64,000 nucleotides of DNA, from contig JAKSKU010000007.1 in assembly GCA_024401565.1 (NCBI GenBank), positions 19,317-83,316 of the forward strand, in the 5' to 3' direction. The translations under genes were made by a program, and so were the position numbers. Of this stretch, positions 34,913-49,200 are shown one piece after another. Source of the stretch: Paludibacteraceae bacterium (lineage in GTDB: Bacteria > Bacteroidota > Bacteroidia > Bacteroidales > Paludibacteraceae). A model generated the notes under the pieces. The model did not search any database. It saw only the letters and a list, made by a program, of their open reading frames with translations, and was not told the origin of the DNA. Numbering within the stretch: position 1 is the first letter of the stretch; every line of letters starts with the position of its first letter.

Positions 34913-37006
34913 ATGGAGAAGAAATATAAGAGAACGACCGTAACGTCTGCTCTTCCGTATGCCAACGGACCAGTGCACATCGGTCACCTTGCAGGAGTAT
35001 ATGTGCCTGCTGATATCTACGTCCGTTACCTTCGTTTGAAGGGAGAGGATGTGATTTTCATCGGAGGTTCTGATGAGCACGGAGTACCTGTAACTATCCG
35101 TGCAAGAAAAGAGGGTATCACTCCACAGGATGTTGTGGACCGTTACCACAAGATTATCAAGGATTCATTCAAGGAGTTTGGAATTTCTTTCGACGTCTAC
35201 TCACGTACAACTTCTAAGACACATCATAAGCTAGCGTCTGATTTCTTCAAGACTTTGTACGACAACGGCAAGTTTGTGGAGCAGACAAGCGAGCAGTACT
35301 ACGACGAGGAGGCTAAGACATTCTTGGCAGACCGCTATATCGTAGGTGAGTGTCCACGTTGCCACGCTCAGGGAGCATACGGTGACCAGTGTGAGAAGTG
35401 TGGTAGCACACTATCGCCAGAGGAGTTGATCAACCCAGTTAGTAAGCTATCTGGATCGAAACCAGTTAAGCGACCTACTAAGCACTGGTTCTTGCCTTTG
35501 AACCAGCACCAGGATTGGTTGAAGAAGTGGATTTTGGAGGATCACAAAGAGTGGCGTCCAAATGTATACGGACAGTGTAAGAGCTGGTTGGACATGGATC
35601 TTCAGCCACGTGCTGTGACTCGCGACTTGGAGTGGGGTATTCCAGTGCCAGTCGAGGGTGCAGAGGGCAAAGTGCTTTACGTATGGTTCGATGCTCCAAT
35701 CGGATATATCAGCAACACAAAGGAGATGTGTGACGCTAATCCAGAGAAATACGGAAACTGGGAGAAGTGGTGGAAGGACGAGGACACTCGTTTGATTCAC
35801 TTCATCGGTAAGGATAACATCGTGTTCCACTGTATCGTCTTCCCAGCAATGCTAAAGGCAGAGGGCAGCTACATCCTTCCAGACAACGTGCCAAGCAACG
35901 AGTTCTTGAACCTTGAGGGCGACAAGATCTCTACATCACGCAACTGGGCTGTATGGTTGAACGAGTATTTGGTTGACTTCCCAGGAAAGCAGGATGTGCT
36001 TCGTTATGTGTTGACAGCCAACGCTCCTGAGACAAAGGATAACGACTTTACTTGGAAAGACTATCAGGCTCGCAACAACAATGAGCTTGTAGCAATCTAC
36101 GGTAACTTCATCAACCGTGCTTTGGTGCTTACTTCTAAGTATTTCGACGGTAAAGTGCCAGCTCTTAAGGAGTTGACAGACTACGATAAGGAGACTTTGA
36201 AAGAGTTCGCTGATGTCAAGGCAAAACTTGAGCAGTTGCTAGACAACTTCAAGTTCCGTGACGCTCAGAAGGAGGCAATGAACTTGGCTCGTATCGGAAA
36301 CAAATACTTGGCAGAGACAGAGCCATGGAAGCTTGCAAAGACAGACATGGACCGTACTGCGTCGATTCTACATATCGCATTGCAGATTGCAGCTAACTTG
36401 GCAATCGCGTTCGAGCCATTCTTGCCATTCTCATCAGAGAAGCTACGCAAGATGCTTAACATGCAGACATTCGAGTGGAATCAGTTAGGAAAGACAGATT
36501 TGCTTGCAGTAGGAGCAGAGTTGGGCAAGGCAGAATTGTTGTTTGAGAAGATTGAGGACGCATTGGTGGATGCACAGGTTAAGCGTCTACAGGATATCAA
36601 GGCTCAGAATGAGGCAGCAGCTGCTGAGGCAGAGGCTAAGCTAAAGGCAGAGTCGTGGAAGCCAGAGCCAGTGAAGGAATACGCTGATTTCGAAGGCTTT
36701 GAGAAGCTTGACATCCGCGTCGGCAAGATTCTAGAGTGCACTAACGTACCAAAGTCGGATAAATTGCTTCAGTTTAAGATCGACGACGGTATGGGCGGCC
36801 GCACAATTCTTTCTGGTATCGCAAAGAGCTACCCTAATCCTGCAGAGCTAGTAGGCAAGCAGGTATGTTTCGTGGCAAACTTCAAGCCAAGAAAGATGAT
36901 GGGTATCGAAAGTCAGGGAATGATTATGTCAGCCGTTAACAGCGACGGAAAGCTTGTTGTGATTTCACCAAGCAAGGAAGTTGCCAACGGATGTGAGGTA
37001 GGATAA
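34913..37006 (+). CDS. metG: Methionyl-tRNA synthetase with C-terminal tRNA-binding domain
   Basis: MetG charges tRNA-Met. The 697-residue protein has the HIGH-type motif (PVHIGHLAG) and a zinc knuckle ([17 protein letters not shown]). The KMSKS loop is present as KISTSRNWA, a form common in Bacteroidota. A lysine- and alanine-rich linker leads to a C-terminal Trbp111-like domain ([29 protein letters not shown]) that helps dimerisation and tRNA binding. Codon use is strongly biased, as expected for a translation gene. A 10-base-stem hairpin follows the stop at 37018-37044. Confidence 0.97.
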   Translation: MEKKYKRTTVTSALPYANGPVHIGHLAGVYVPADIYVRYLRLKGEDVIFIGGSDEHGVPVTIRARKEGITPQDVVDRYHKIIKDSFKEFGISFDVYSRTTSKTHHKLASDFFKTLYDNGKFVEQTSEQYYDEEAKTFLADRYIVGECPRCHAQGAYGDQCEKCGSTLSPEELINPVSKLSGSKPVKRPTKHWFLPLNQHQDWLKKWILEDHKEWRPNVYGQCKSWLDMDLQPRAVTRDLEWGIPVPVEGAEGKVLYVWFDAPIGYISNTKEMCDANPEKYGNWEKWWKDEDTRLIHFIGKDNIVFHCIVFPAMLKAEGSYILPDNVPSNEFLNLEGDKISTSRNWAVWLNEYLVDFPGKQDVLRYVLTANAPETKDNDFTWKDYQARNNNELVAIYGNFINRALVLTSKYFDGKVPALKELTDYDKETLKEFADVKAKLEQLLDNFKFRDAQKEAMNLARIGNKYLAETEPWKLAKTDMDRTASILHIALQIAANLAIAFEPFLPFSSEKLRKMLNMQTFEWNQLGKTDLLAVGAELGKAELLFEKIEDALVDAQVKRLQDIKAQNEAAAAEAEAKLKAESWKPEPVKEYADFEGFEKLDIRVGKILECTNVPKSDKLLQFKIDDGMGGRTILSGIAKSYPNPAELVGKQVCFVANFKPRKMMGIESQGMIMSAVNSDGKLVVISPSKEVANGCEVG

Positions 37007-37017
37007 TAAACAAATTC

Positions 37018-37054
37018 AGCAGAGACGTAACATGCGTCTCTGCTAATATTTTTA
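37018..37054 (+). terminator. Terminator of metG
   Basis: AGCAGAGACG (37018-37027) pairs perfectly with CGTCTCTGCT (37035-37044) around a 7-base loop, followed by AATATTTTTAA. It belongs to the GAGACG group. Confidence 0.75.
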
Positions 37055-37227
37055 ACTAGAACTCTATAACATTTTAAGCGTAGCAAACGTGCACGCTATA
37101 AATCCAGTGCTAAACATTTGGAGAGACAATGTGCAACCTTCTACTTTTTGTGTATCTTATTAATGCATATTTGTTTGGCACATTTTTTGTGGAAAAATTG
37201 AGAGTGATAACATATAAGTGACACACA

Positions 37228-40200
37228 ATGAACTTAAAAAGATTTAAGCTGAGATCGCTGTTGGTGGTTTTGGCACTATCTTTTGTCGCGTTAACCGGGT
37301 CGGCAAAAGATGTCGTTTACGTAAAATCAGGAGGCAGTGGAAATGGTAGCTCCTGGAGTAATGCAATTGGTAATATCCAGCAAGCTGTGGATTCCGCAGC
37401 GAAAAAAGGTGCTGATGTTTGGGTGGCAAAGGGAACCTATACCAGTGATGCATCTGCAGTCGTTAACCTAAGACCTGGAGTAAGTCTGTATGGTGGATTT
37501 GCGGGAACAGAGACTTCCTTAGCAGCCAGAGACACAGCAAAAAATCCAACAATCATAGATGGTCGTAAAGGTCATCGTGGTATCAATCAGGACAAAGCGT
37601 TTGCTGATGACGCGGCTGTTGTAGTGGATGGATTTACGATCCAGAACTGCTCGTCATCGTATTTTGGTGGAGCATATTTGAGAAAAAACGCAACAGTCAA
37701 CAACTGTATTTTCAGAAGCAATTACGCGACAGCCTATGGTTTGGCCATGTATGCGGAATATGCAACAATCAAAAATTGTATAATCTGTGACAACAACTGT
37801 ACCGTCGCTTATCAAACAGTGTATTTGAGCAATTCGGTAATGGACAGTTGTGTCGTAAAGAACAATAAGGCGTATTATACATCCGGAATTTACGCGTATT
37901 CTTCAACTGTGTCTAATACGAAGTTTGATTCAAATACAGATACTTATAAATCTGGCGATGCTCTTGTATATTTGTACAGTTCCAAATTGATCAATTGTGA
38001 GTTGACAAACAACACTGGACGTAATGCAGGAGTAAAAGCATTGTATAACTCTTTTGTCGGTGGTTGTACGATATCAAACAATAAGAGTACAAACAACAGT
38101 GTTGTCCATGTTGAAAACAGTTCTAAAATTGAGGATACGGAAATCATTGAGAATGAAGGCATTGATTATGAGATTGTCTATGTCTACAATTCATCTCAGA
38201 TGAACCGTTGTAAGGTTTACGGCAATGTGGTTGACAAAAATCATAATATCGTCAATATTCTTAAATCTTCTACTCTTTCAAACTCGTTGATTTATGGCAA
38301 TAAGAGTTTGAATTCTTCGTCTCATCCTCTACGAATGACAGAATCTTCAAAGATGATTAACTCAACATTTGTTGATAATGAGACCGGAGCTTCATCGGCA
38401 TTCACAATAGAGAATTGTTCAGTGGTTAATTCCATTGTCGTTGGCACAAAATTTGCAAACGCATTTACTAGTTATGTCGAGCAGAAAGGAACGAATACAT
38501 TCTCTCACTCTATGATCGAAGGCGGTGTCGCTGGAGACGGAAATATCTCCGGATCAAAAGAGTTGGCCTCTTTTGCTGATGCAGAAAAAGGAGATTATTC
38601 ATTGTCTGAGACTTCATATTGTATCAATGCTGGAACGGATGTAGATGAGACTATTGACTTGTTAGGCAAGGCAAGAAAACAGAGCAAAGCTGTGGATATG
38701 GGTGCGATCGAGTCGAAACATGAGAAGATTGCTCTTCCATCTATTGCCGAAATACTATATGTGAAGGAGGGTTCAAAGGGAGACGGTACAAGTTGGAAAT
38801 CTGCGTTTGGTGATATCAATGAGGCGATAAAGTTGGCTGCAAGAGATGGCAAGAGACATCAGATTTGGGTTGCCGCCGGCACATATTATGGCGACACTAC
38901 AACTTCAACTCCGGTGTTGTATCTCGAAAAAGGAGTAGATTTGTATGGAGGTTTTGCAGGTGTTGAGACGTCATTGGCGAAAAGAGACGCGGCAAACAAT
39001 CCTACTATCATTGATGGAAAAAAGGCAAGACGTGTTATCACTCAGAATTATGGCTTTGCCGATTCGATGGCTGTCGTGGTTGATGGCTTTACAATTCAGA
39101 ATGGTACGGCTGTAGATGGTGGAGGCGCATATATACGAAATAACACCACAATCAACAACTGTATCATCAAAGGAAACAGTGCGTCAAACTATGGTTTAGC
39201 AGTGTATGCGATAGGTGCCGCAATCAAGAATTGTCAGATTGAGGGTAATACTTATACTAGTTCTGCAAAAAGAACTGTCTATATGAATAATTGTATTATG
39301 GACAGTTGTGTGGTAAGGAACAATAGCGCATATGAGCATTCAAGCGTTTATGCGGAGAATGGCTCAAAAGTAAGCAACTGTGAGTTTGGAGGAAGTACAA
39401 ACAGATATAGTGATTATAAGGGTGCTTACTTCAACGCTTCAAATGTAAGCAATTGTAAGTTTGGAAAGACTAATGGATCTGGCTCGTGTGCTGATATACG
39501 AAATGGATCAACCATGTTCAACTGTGTGTTTGAGGACATCACAGGTATTACAGGAAATGTATTGTATGTTGCGGGCAAATCTGTAGCGGATAGTTGTCAG
39601 TTTTTAGGAAATACAACATCAGGCGATTTGATCTCTTTGTATGATGGAGTTACTCTAAAACGCAGTAGAATAGTTGGTAATAATATCACATTGAACAAAC
39701 TATTGTATGCTAGTAATTATTCGACAATATCTAATACATTGATCATCGACAATAAGAGTACGAGCTCATATTCTCTATTCTATTTGTACAGTAATTCAAT
39801 GATGGTCAACTGTACTTTTACCAATAATTCAAGCAATGTTGGACATCAGATTCATATGTCTAATTCCACATTGAAGAATTCAATAGTTGTTGGTAACAAA
39901 AGACCTGCTGGTTACGGCAGTATTTTGAGCCTTGAGGGAACAAATACTGTAAGTCATAATATGTTGGAGGCCACAGTGATAGGCACAGACAATATTGATG
40001 CTACGATGAAGCTTGTGGCGTTCACAGATCCTGAGAATGGAGATTATTCATTGACGGAGAAATCATATTGTATTAACGCTGGTGCCGACGTCACTGATAA
40101 TGTCGATTTGTTGGGAAATGCAAGAAAGCAAGGTGGAGCTGTAGATATGGGAGCCATTGAGTCGGCATATAAGGAAGGTGTCTCATTTGCAAAATGTGGT

Positions 40201-43200
40201 GAGATAGTATATGTCAAGGAGGGTTCTAAAGGCGACGGTTCAAGCTGGAAGTCAGCATTCGGAAATTTGCAGGATGCGATGTCAGCTGCGTCAGTCGACG
40301 GCAAACGTCATCAGATTTGGGTGGCAGCCGGTACGTATACAGGCGATTCCACTCGTTCTTATGTAGTCAACCTAAGCCGAGGAATCAGCCTATTTGGAGG
40401 ATTTGCCGGAACAGAGACATCTATCGCTGATCGTGATACAGCCAAGAATCCTACTGTCCTTGATGGTGGAAAGGCAAGAATGGTAGTTTCTCAGAATTAT
40501 GGATTCCCTGATTCTATGGCAGTCGTAGTTGATGGCTTTGTCATCCAGAATGGATTTGCTGTAAACGGAGGTGGTGTTAACATAACAACAAACACTACAA
40601 TCAATAACTGTATCATTAGAAATAACACTGCGACTGAAAACGGTTCGGCTGTTTATGCAAACAATGCAACAATCAAGAACACACAGATTGTTGACAATAC
40701 ATATTCTAACAGCATGAATTCAAACATCCGATTGATAAAATCGGTGATGGATAGTTGTATAGTCAAGAACAATAGTTCTTATTATCACCTGTTTAATGCA
40801 GATAATAATTCAGTTGTTAGCAATTGTGAAGTTGTAGGTAATAAAGTCTACAAATCAGGTTCAGATTATAGAGGATCTTATTTCTCATCTTGTACAGTTA
40901 GCAACTGTAAGTTTATGAATACAGATGGAGATGGAGCGTCTATCGAGTTGCGTGGATCAGCCGTAATGAGAAATTGTTTGGTTGAAGGAAACACAAACAT
41001 AAATTCTTATCTGTTATATGTTAGAGATGCTTTAATTGAAGACTGTCAGATTCTAAACAACACATCGAAAGACGTTAAATCAGGTAGATCAATAATGTTG
41101 TATGTGTATGAAGGAAAAGCTAACAGATGTGTGATTAAGGGAAATGTCACTAATAATCGTTTGGTTGAGGTATGTTATTCGGCAGGTATACTTTCAAACT
41201 CTTTAATCTGTGATAACTTCTGTAACGCAAATGAAGCAGTTATTAATCTGTTCTCTTCGACGGTATACAACTGTACAATAGCCCGAAATAAAACTAGTTG
41301 CAGATACGTCATTGGTTTGTCTAATTCGACTTTGAAGAACTCAATAGTTGTGGGCAACAAGATGCTCGCCGAGTACTCATCAGTTTTGGAAAGAAATGGA
41401 GATTGTAAAATCATAAATAATATGATTGAGTCGACAGGTTTGCCAAATAATATAGATGGTACAATGAGTAGGGCTGCATTTGTTGATCCTGATAATGATG
41501 ACTTCTCATTGTCTGCGAACTCGCTATGTATTAATGCTGGTGTTGACGTTGCTGGTGATTTGGATCTTTTTGGAAACGAAAGAAAGCAAGGTGGAGCTGT
41601 GGATATGGGAGCTATCGAGTCTGCTCATGAAAAAGCACCGGAAAGCAAGCCATGTGGAGAGATCGTTTATGTAAAACTTGGTTCAAAGGGCGACGGTTCA
41701 AGCTGGAAGTCAGCATTTGGTGATATTCAGGAGGCTATTTTTGCAGCGTCGGCTGATGGTAAAAAACATCAGATTTGGGTGGCTTCTGGAACATATTATG
41801 GCGACTCTACACTTAATACTGTGTTGAGTGTCGCAGGAGGCGTTAGCTTATACGGAGGTTTTGCTGGAACCGAAACATCCCTTGCTGATAGAGACACTGC
41901 TAAGAATCCTACTGTCATTGATGGTAAGAATAAGCAACGAGTAATTAGTCAGAATCATGATTTTATTGATTCGATGGGAGTTGTGATCGATGGATTCACA
42001 ATACAAAATGGTTATGCAAAATATGGTGGTGGTGTTTATTTAAGTAAGAATGGCACTTTGAACAACTGTATAGTCAAGCAATGTTCTGCAGTTGATGGTG
42101 GATTGGCAATTTACTCTAAGGGTGGAAATGTGACTAATTCAGTTATTTGTTACAACGATGATATCAATACTGCCAATATTAATAAAGATGGTATTTTGAA
42201 TTCTATAGGCGGATTTGTTGACAGCTGTATCTTCAAGAATAATAAAATGTTTGGAGCAAGTGCTTTGTATACTTCAAAAAACGCTGTCGTGACAAATTGT
42301 GTTTTTGAAGGAAACTACTGTCAGAATAATTATGTCGTTTATATCGATGAGTCTAAAATATCAGATTGTAAGATAATCAACAATGGAGGTGAGACTTGTC
42401 GTGGTATAGTGGAGTTTATTAGTTCTACCGTTGACAGACTGTTGATTGATGGAAATCAATCGTCTCGCTATATGGTCTATATAAACAACAGTACGATATC
42501 AAATTCTCTAATCACCAACTGTAAGAATGGCGGAGATAATGTCATAGATACTTGGAGAACGAATTCAATCATAAACTGTACTGTGACAGACAACGTGTCT
42601 AAATATTATTCATATTCTGGAACTTCAAGTTCTCAGATACTCAACTCAATCATTGTTGGCAACAAGTATGCGAATGGTACAGACAATATTAATTTGAGTG
42701 GAACTAAAGTCAAGTACTCTTTGCTTAATGGTGGTGCCGATGGTGAAGGTAATATATCTGGCAACAAGTCGAGTGCGGCATTCAAGGATCCTGCAAATAA
42801 AGATTATTCATTATCTGGAACATCTCTTTGTATAAACGCAGGAACGGATGTTTCTTACACTCAGGATTTGCTTGGTAACGAAAGAAAGCAGAGTGACGCT
42901 GTGGATATGGGTGCAATCGAGTCTGAGTATTCTGAAAGAGCATCAGTCGGAAACATCATCTATGTAAAGGCGGGTGCTAATGGAAATGGTTTGAATTGGG
43001 ATGACGCGTTTGGTGAAATCAATCAGGCGATAACACTTGCGTCTACAACAAGAAATAAACATCAGATCTGGGTGGCAAAGGGCACTTACCTAGGTGACAC
43101 ATCATTGGCTTCTGCAATTTCTCTAGTCCCTGGAGTCAGCTTGTATGGTGGATTTGCCGGAACAGAATCATCTTTGGATGAGAGAGACGCAGAGAAGAAC

Positions 43201-46200
43201 GTCACTGTGATCGACGGTAAGTATAAGAGAAGATGTATTGTCCAGAATTACGATTTTGCCGACTCTATGGCTGTGACTGTGGATGGATTCACAATCCAGA
43301 ACGGAGGCTTGAGTAGTAATTATGGTGTGAATGCCAAATCAAAGAAGAACACTACTTTCGTCAACTGTACATTCAAAAATGCAAAAACAGGTTACGAAAG
43401 TGTTTATGCTGAGAAGTCTGCGTTTATCAACTGTACGTTTGCTGATAATATGATCCAGGATCTTCAGATATCTGAAGGTGTGGTAGACAGCTGTACTTTC
43501 ACAGGCAATACCACTTCTCAGTATGATAGATGTGTTGTTATGTCAAACTCTGTGATGTCAAATTCTCAGATTTATGGCAATACGGTTAATTATGGTATTG
43601 TTGAGGCTTCTGACAATTCTAGAATGACGCGTTGTAAGATTTATAATAACCAAACGAATTCCTACAACGTAATCCATATTTTAAACTCAACATTGGACAA
43701 TTCTTTGGTATATGGAAATGTAATCAAGAATTCAAGCAATAGCATTGTATCTGCTGATTACAACTCTTTCGTCACTAACTCTACTATTGCGCATAACACG
43801 ACTAAAGATAGAAGCGCAATCAGTTATATGAACACATCTTCAAAGAAATTTGCAACTGTTGCCAACTCTATCATCTATGGCAATAAGGTGACTGATGATG
43901 TTCGTCCACAGGTGGTGGTGAGCGATTATGTTAAGGTTAAATATAGCGCGTCTGATGGCGATTTGACTGGAGAGAACAATATCAAGTTGGCTACAGCAAA
44001 CAGTGGTTCGGATGCTTCTAAGAATTATGTTTGCTTCATCAACGCTGCTGGCGGCGACTACCGTCTGCACGCAACCTCTTCATGTATCGACATGGGTCTT
44101 GACAGTGCGATGACTGATAAGATGGATGTCAATGGTGGAGCTAGAATTTATGGTAAGGCTATCGACCTTGGTGCAATTGAGTTTGACGGTGAATATGTTC
44201 AGATGCTTGACTACAGCCAGGTGGTTTGCAACAACAGATACTCAGATGAGGCTACATTTGATTCTACAATCGCTAAGATTGATTGGAAGATCGCTTACGC
44301 AGGACACGTCGCAGGATTTGAGGCTCCTTCGGGAACTGGTGCTACGATCCCGTCTATGAAGTTGACAACTAAAAAGACAGATGTCGATACTTTGACATTG
44401 ATGGTCACTCCTTACGATAAGGCTGGTGTTGCAGGAGCTTCATTCAACTACAACTATTATGTATATCCTGATTTCTCTGCGAAGAAGGTGACATTTGCTC
44501 GTCCTAAGAAGGCTTATGAGATAAATGTGACTAGCAATAATATCACAATCGAGTGGAACAAGTTGTCGCTTCCAGTTGACGTCGATAAATACGATTTCTA
44601 TGTATGGAAGACGTCTCAGAAGATGCCGTCTACACCAATGGCATCTTATGTGAAGGATCACAGCAGATATCTTTCTGATCTCGACAACCATACTACTTAC
44701 AAGTATATGGTCAAGGCTATTGTTGCTTGCGACACTATCAGCTCCGACGTCGACAGCTTCAGAATCGATATCCCAGTAAGTTTGGAGATCAATGGTTCTA
44801 CAGTTTGTGAGTTGGGAACAAAGCTTAACTCGTCAACATATTCTCGCAGATATGTCAAAGGATTTGAGTTGACTGATTCTATCTCATACACATTGTCTGG
44901 AGCAGACGCCGCTGATTTCTCAGTCAAGTTGAGAGACGGATGGGATAAGTTGACAGGAGGATATTATGATGTTTATTATAATCCGACTGATTCGAAGAAG
45001 TCGTCAAGTACAGCCACTTTGACATTCAAGTCGGGCAAGTATACAGCTGTTATGTATTTGAAGGGTATCCTTGCCAATTATTATGTGTTTGACGCTTTGG
45101 TGGAAAATGAGGTATACAACGCTGGTGACACTATTCCTATCAAGGGATTTGTTACAGATGCTTACGGCAACCCATTCGAGGGCAAACGTTTGAAAGTTTC
45201 GTTGAGAAAGGGTGGCTCTGAGATCAGAACTTTTGAGGCTACATCAAATGCCAAGGGTGAGGTGTCAGTCAAGTACGAGTCTTCTTTATTTGAAAGCGGT
45301 GTTTACACTGTAGGTGTATGCTTGAGTGGAGAATCATCAAGCGCTACATTTGATGGATTCGATATCCCTGGTATCTCATGCAGCGTGGGAACAGACAGAT
45401 GGTTGGTTCAGAAGGGTGATACAGTACGTGGAACAGTCACTGTCAGAAACCGTAGTAATGTTGAGTCGAAGAACGTCAAGGTCAGGACATTGACTTTGGC
45501 TGACGGACTAAAGGTAGAGTTTGATTCGATTGATGTGTTGTATGGTCTTGAGTCGAAGAGAATCAACTATACAATGACAGGCGTATCGTTGACAGAAGGA
45601 ACAAGGTTTATGCCGTCGACATTCCGCGTCGAGACTGCTGAAGGCTTGACTGCAGATTTCACTTCATACTTCTATTGCGAGATGCCTTATGGTCAGATCA
45701 AGGTATTGCCTGCAAATATTAAGGAGTATGTGTCAAAACAGAAACCTAAGACACTTGAGCTTTCTCTAATCAACACAGGATTTGGAGAGACTGGTAAGGT
45801 ATCTGTGGCTCTTCCAAAAGGCTTTGAGGGATTGTCAATGCCTAACGGTACAGAGATCGAGAGCATTAAGTCAGGTGACACTGTCAAGACTGTCTTGAAG
45901 CTGGCTTATTACGACGGTGCCAAACTTAACACTCCAATCAACGGATCTATCGGATTCAATTGTGAGAATGGTAAGTCGACTTCAATCAGCTACACTATGG
46001 AGTACACATCTTCTCTTGTCGGAAGTGTTGTCGTAGATGTGGTCGACGAGTATTACTACAACTCAGCATCCAAGAGCCATCTTGCTGGCGCGACAGTTGA
46101 GATCAAGAATGCATTCAACTCTAAGGTTATCGCTAGTGGAATCTCAGACAGCACAGGTAAGGTTAAGTTCGACAGTATTCCTGAGGGTGACTATTTGTTG

Positions 46201-49200
46201 TGTGTAAGAGCAGACAAACATTCAAGCTATAAGGAGACTGTTTCAGTTCAGGCTGGCCAGACTTTGAACAAGTTTGTCTTCATCACATATCAGGCTGTCA
46301 CATACACATGGAATGTGGAGCGTGTGGAGATTGAGGATAAGTATGAGATTGAGATTGAGACAGAGTATGAGACAAATGTTCCTGTCCCAGTCGTTACTGC
46401 GGAATTCCCTAACGGATTGCCAAGCAGAGAGAGCTTCAACCCTGGCGACAAGCAGATCGCATACCTTGTGATCACAAACCACGGATTGATAGCTGCGAAG
46501 AGTGTGGCTGTGAATGTTCCGTCAATGAAGCATTTCAAGTTTACTCCTGATGTGGATCATATCGACTCACTTCCAGCAAGCACATCTGTTGTGGTGCCTG
46601 TGACTATTGAGAGAGCAGGAAGAGACGGTAAGTTTGACATTCCTATTGATCCAGACTGCAAAGATTGTCAGGATCCTGTAAAACCAGTGGATCCAGACTG
46701 CAAAGATTGTCCACAAGACACTACTATAAATCCTGGAGATCCGGATTGCAAGGATTGCCCAACACCTGGGGATAAACCAACAAAACCAGGCGATGATCCA
46801 AAGGACGATGATCCTGATGGCGACGGTGATGGTTCAGACGATACAGGCAGTGATTGTCAGATAATCATTGTGAAGTATGGTTATGAGTGTGGTGAATTTG
46901 TAGAGAAGGAGACTTATGTGAAGACATGGAAATGTATCACATCTTCACCTACTGGCACTGGAGTCATTTCAGGTGGCGGTGGTATTGGCGGTGGCTACGG
47001 CTATGGCGGAGGCTTCGGTGGAGGCTATGGCGGTAGTGTCAACATCGGCGTCTCTACTGTAAAGACTAAGAACTGTGATGAGGAGTCGTGTGAGGATCAG
47101 ATTGACGGATGGAAGAGCTGTTTGTGGGATGCTGTTGGTTGGGTTCCTTTCTTTGGTGATCTTGCCGAAGGTGCTTACAGAGAGAAAAAATTTGCGCAAG
47201 AGTCTGTAGAGACTGTCTCTTCGACATGGAAGAATATTAAGAAAGCTATAAGCGTAGCCCAGGAAATACACGAAAAAGTGGATGATGTCAATGGTTATGT
47301 TGATAAAGCCAAAGATATTGCAGATGCTGTATTTAATGGTATTCAAGGTAGAGAGGTCGCTAAATATGCTTATGATGCTTTGACAACAAAACTTAGTGAG
47401 ATTCCAGGTTATGGAGATCTTATACCATTTGGATGTTTGGATTGGTTGTGTCAAAAATTGTCATGTGAGCTTAATGATAAGTTTGCGTCTAATTGTGGCC
47501 AGTTCCTTTATGATTTGGCAGCAAGAGGTATTGATTCTTTGAAAAGCAAACATGACGCGAAGTTGAGAGCTGCAGATGTAGAGTCAGAAACAGTTGATTT
47601 CTATGAAGTGGCGTCTCCTTATATGTTGGCAAGCCATGACTTCATTGAGTACACTGCGTTCGAGTTTTATAGAAGACGTATGTTGTTGGAGTGTGTTGGT
47701 TCTGAAGAAGCTTTGATGAAGAATGGCATGACTGATTTCTTGGATTATGCAATAGATTCAATTACTGCGACAAAGAAGATCGACATTGACAAGGTGAAGA
47801 CAATACCTGTTTCCGACCTTTCTTTGACAGACATGATTGCAATCAGCGAGAGATGGAATAGATCAATTGATGCTTGGAATGATAGCGTATATGAGTCTAA
47901 TGATTTGTATCCTAACATTGTGAACAAGCAGAATTTCTATAATCAGCTTTCTAATCTTTCTAACTTCTATCAGTATGTTCTTTTCAGAGGATTTGAAACA
48001 ATTGAGGAGATGGTGCTATTCATCAACGACGAGATGGCTAAGCACAACAAGAAGAGAAAGAGCGTTTGTGCTAGCGTCAAACTTCATATCTCTCAGACAT
48101 TGACTATGACTCGTGAGGCATTCGACGGTACGCTTACTGTCAACAATGGCAACGAGACTATGGATATGGATAACTTTAAGGTTGTGCTTGATGTCCGTGA
48201 TGACAAGGGTAATGATGCAACCGATTTGTTCCAGATCAACACTCAGTCTTTGAGTGGTGTGGCATCTGTCGACGGTACTTCTAGCATCGGAGCCGGAAGA
48301 GAGGCGACTGCAGTGTTCCGCTTCATTCCTGAAAGAGGAGCTGCTCCAAAAGAGCCAATCAACTACTCATTCGGAGGAAAGATCATCTATGTTGAGAATG
48401 GCGACACAATCACAATGGATCTTGACCCTGTGACTTTGACTGTCTACCCAAGTCCAAACTTGCAGATCGACTACTTCATGCAGCGTAATATCCTTGGCGA
48501 CGACGCGTTGACTGAGGATCGTGTTGAGCCATCTGTACCGGCTGCTCTTGGTGTGAGAATCGACAATCAGGGTTATGGTGATGCTAAGAACGTGAAGCTT
48601 GAGACAGCTCAGCCTGAAATCGTTGATAACAAGAAGGGATTGCTAATCGACTTCGCTATCATCGGTTCTAGCTTGAACGGTAAGGATTGCGATCTTGGTT
48701 CGGAGAATATCGACTTCGGCACTATTGAGGCTCAGTCTGCTAAGACAGGTGTATGGTGGTTGACAAGCTCGTTGCTTGGCCACTTCACTAAATATGAGGC
48801 TAGCGTTGTCCACGCCAACAGTTTCGGTAATCCAGAGTTGAGCTTGGTTAGCGGTATCGCTATCCACGAGTTGATCAAGACTGTCGACGCGTACGGAGTG
48901 AAGGATGACCACGTAGTCGACTTCCTTGTAAACGATTATGAGGACGATAATGATACTCCTGACGCCATCTACTATTCTGATGGAGGCAAGGACACTGTGA
49001 AGTTGGCTAAGAAAGCAACTGTAGACAAACCAGTCGTAGGATTATCTGATTCTATGATTACTCTTACAGTCACTCCTTCTGAGAGTGGATGGAACTATGC
49101 AGAGCTTAATGATCCGGGAGACAATTTCTACGAGATCAAGAAGGTTGTGAGAGTGAAGGATAGTGTGGAGATTCCATTGAGCAACGTCTGGACAACATTC

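Noticed and set aside
37228-44190. Pectate lyase activity of the beta-helix blocks
   Set aside because: The fold is similar, but no conserved calcium-aspartate or catalytic arginine pattern could be found by eye.
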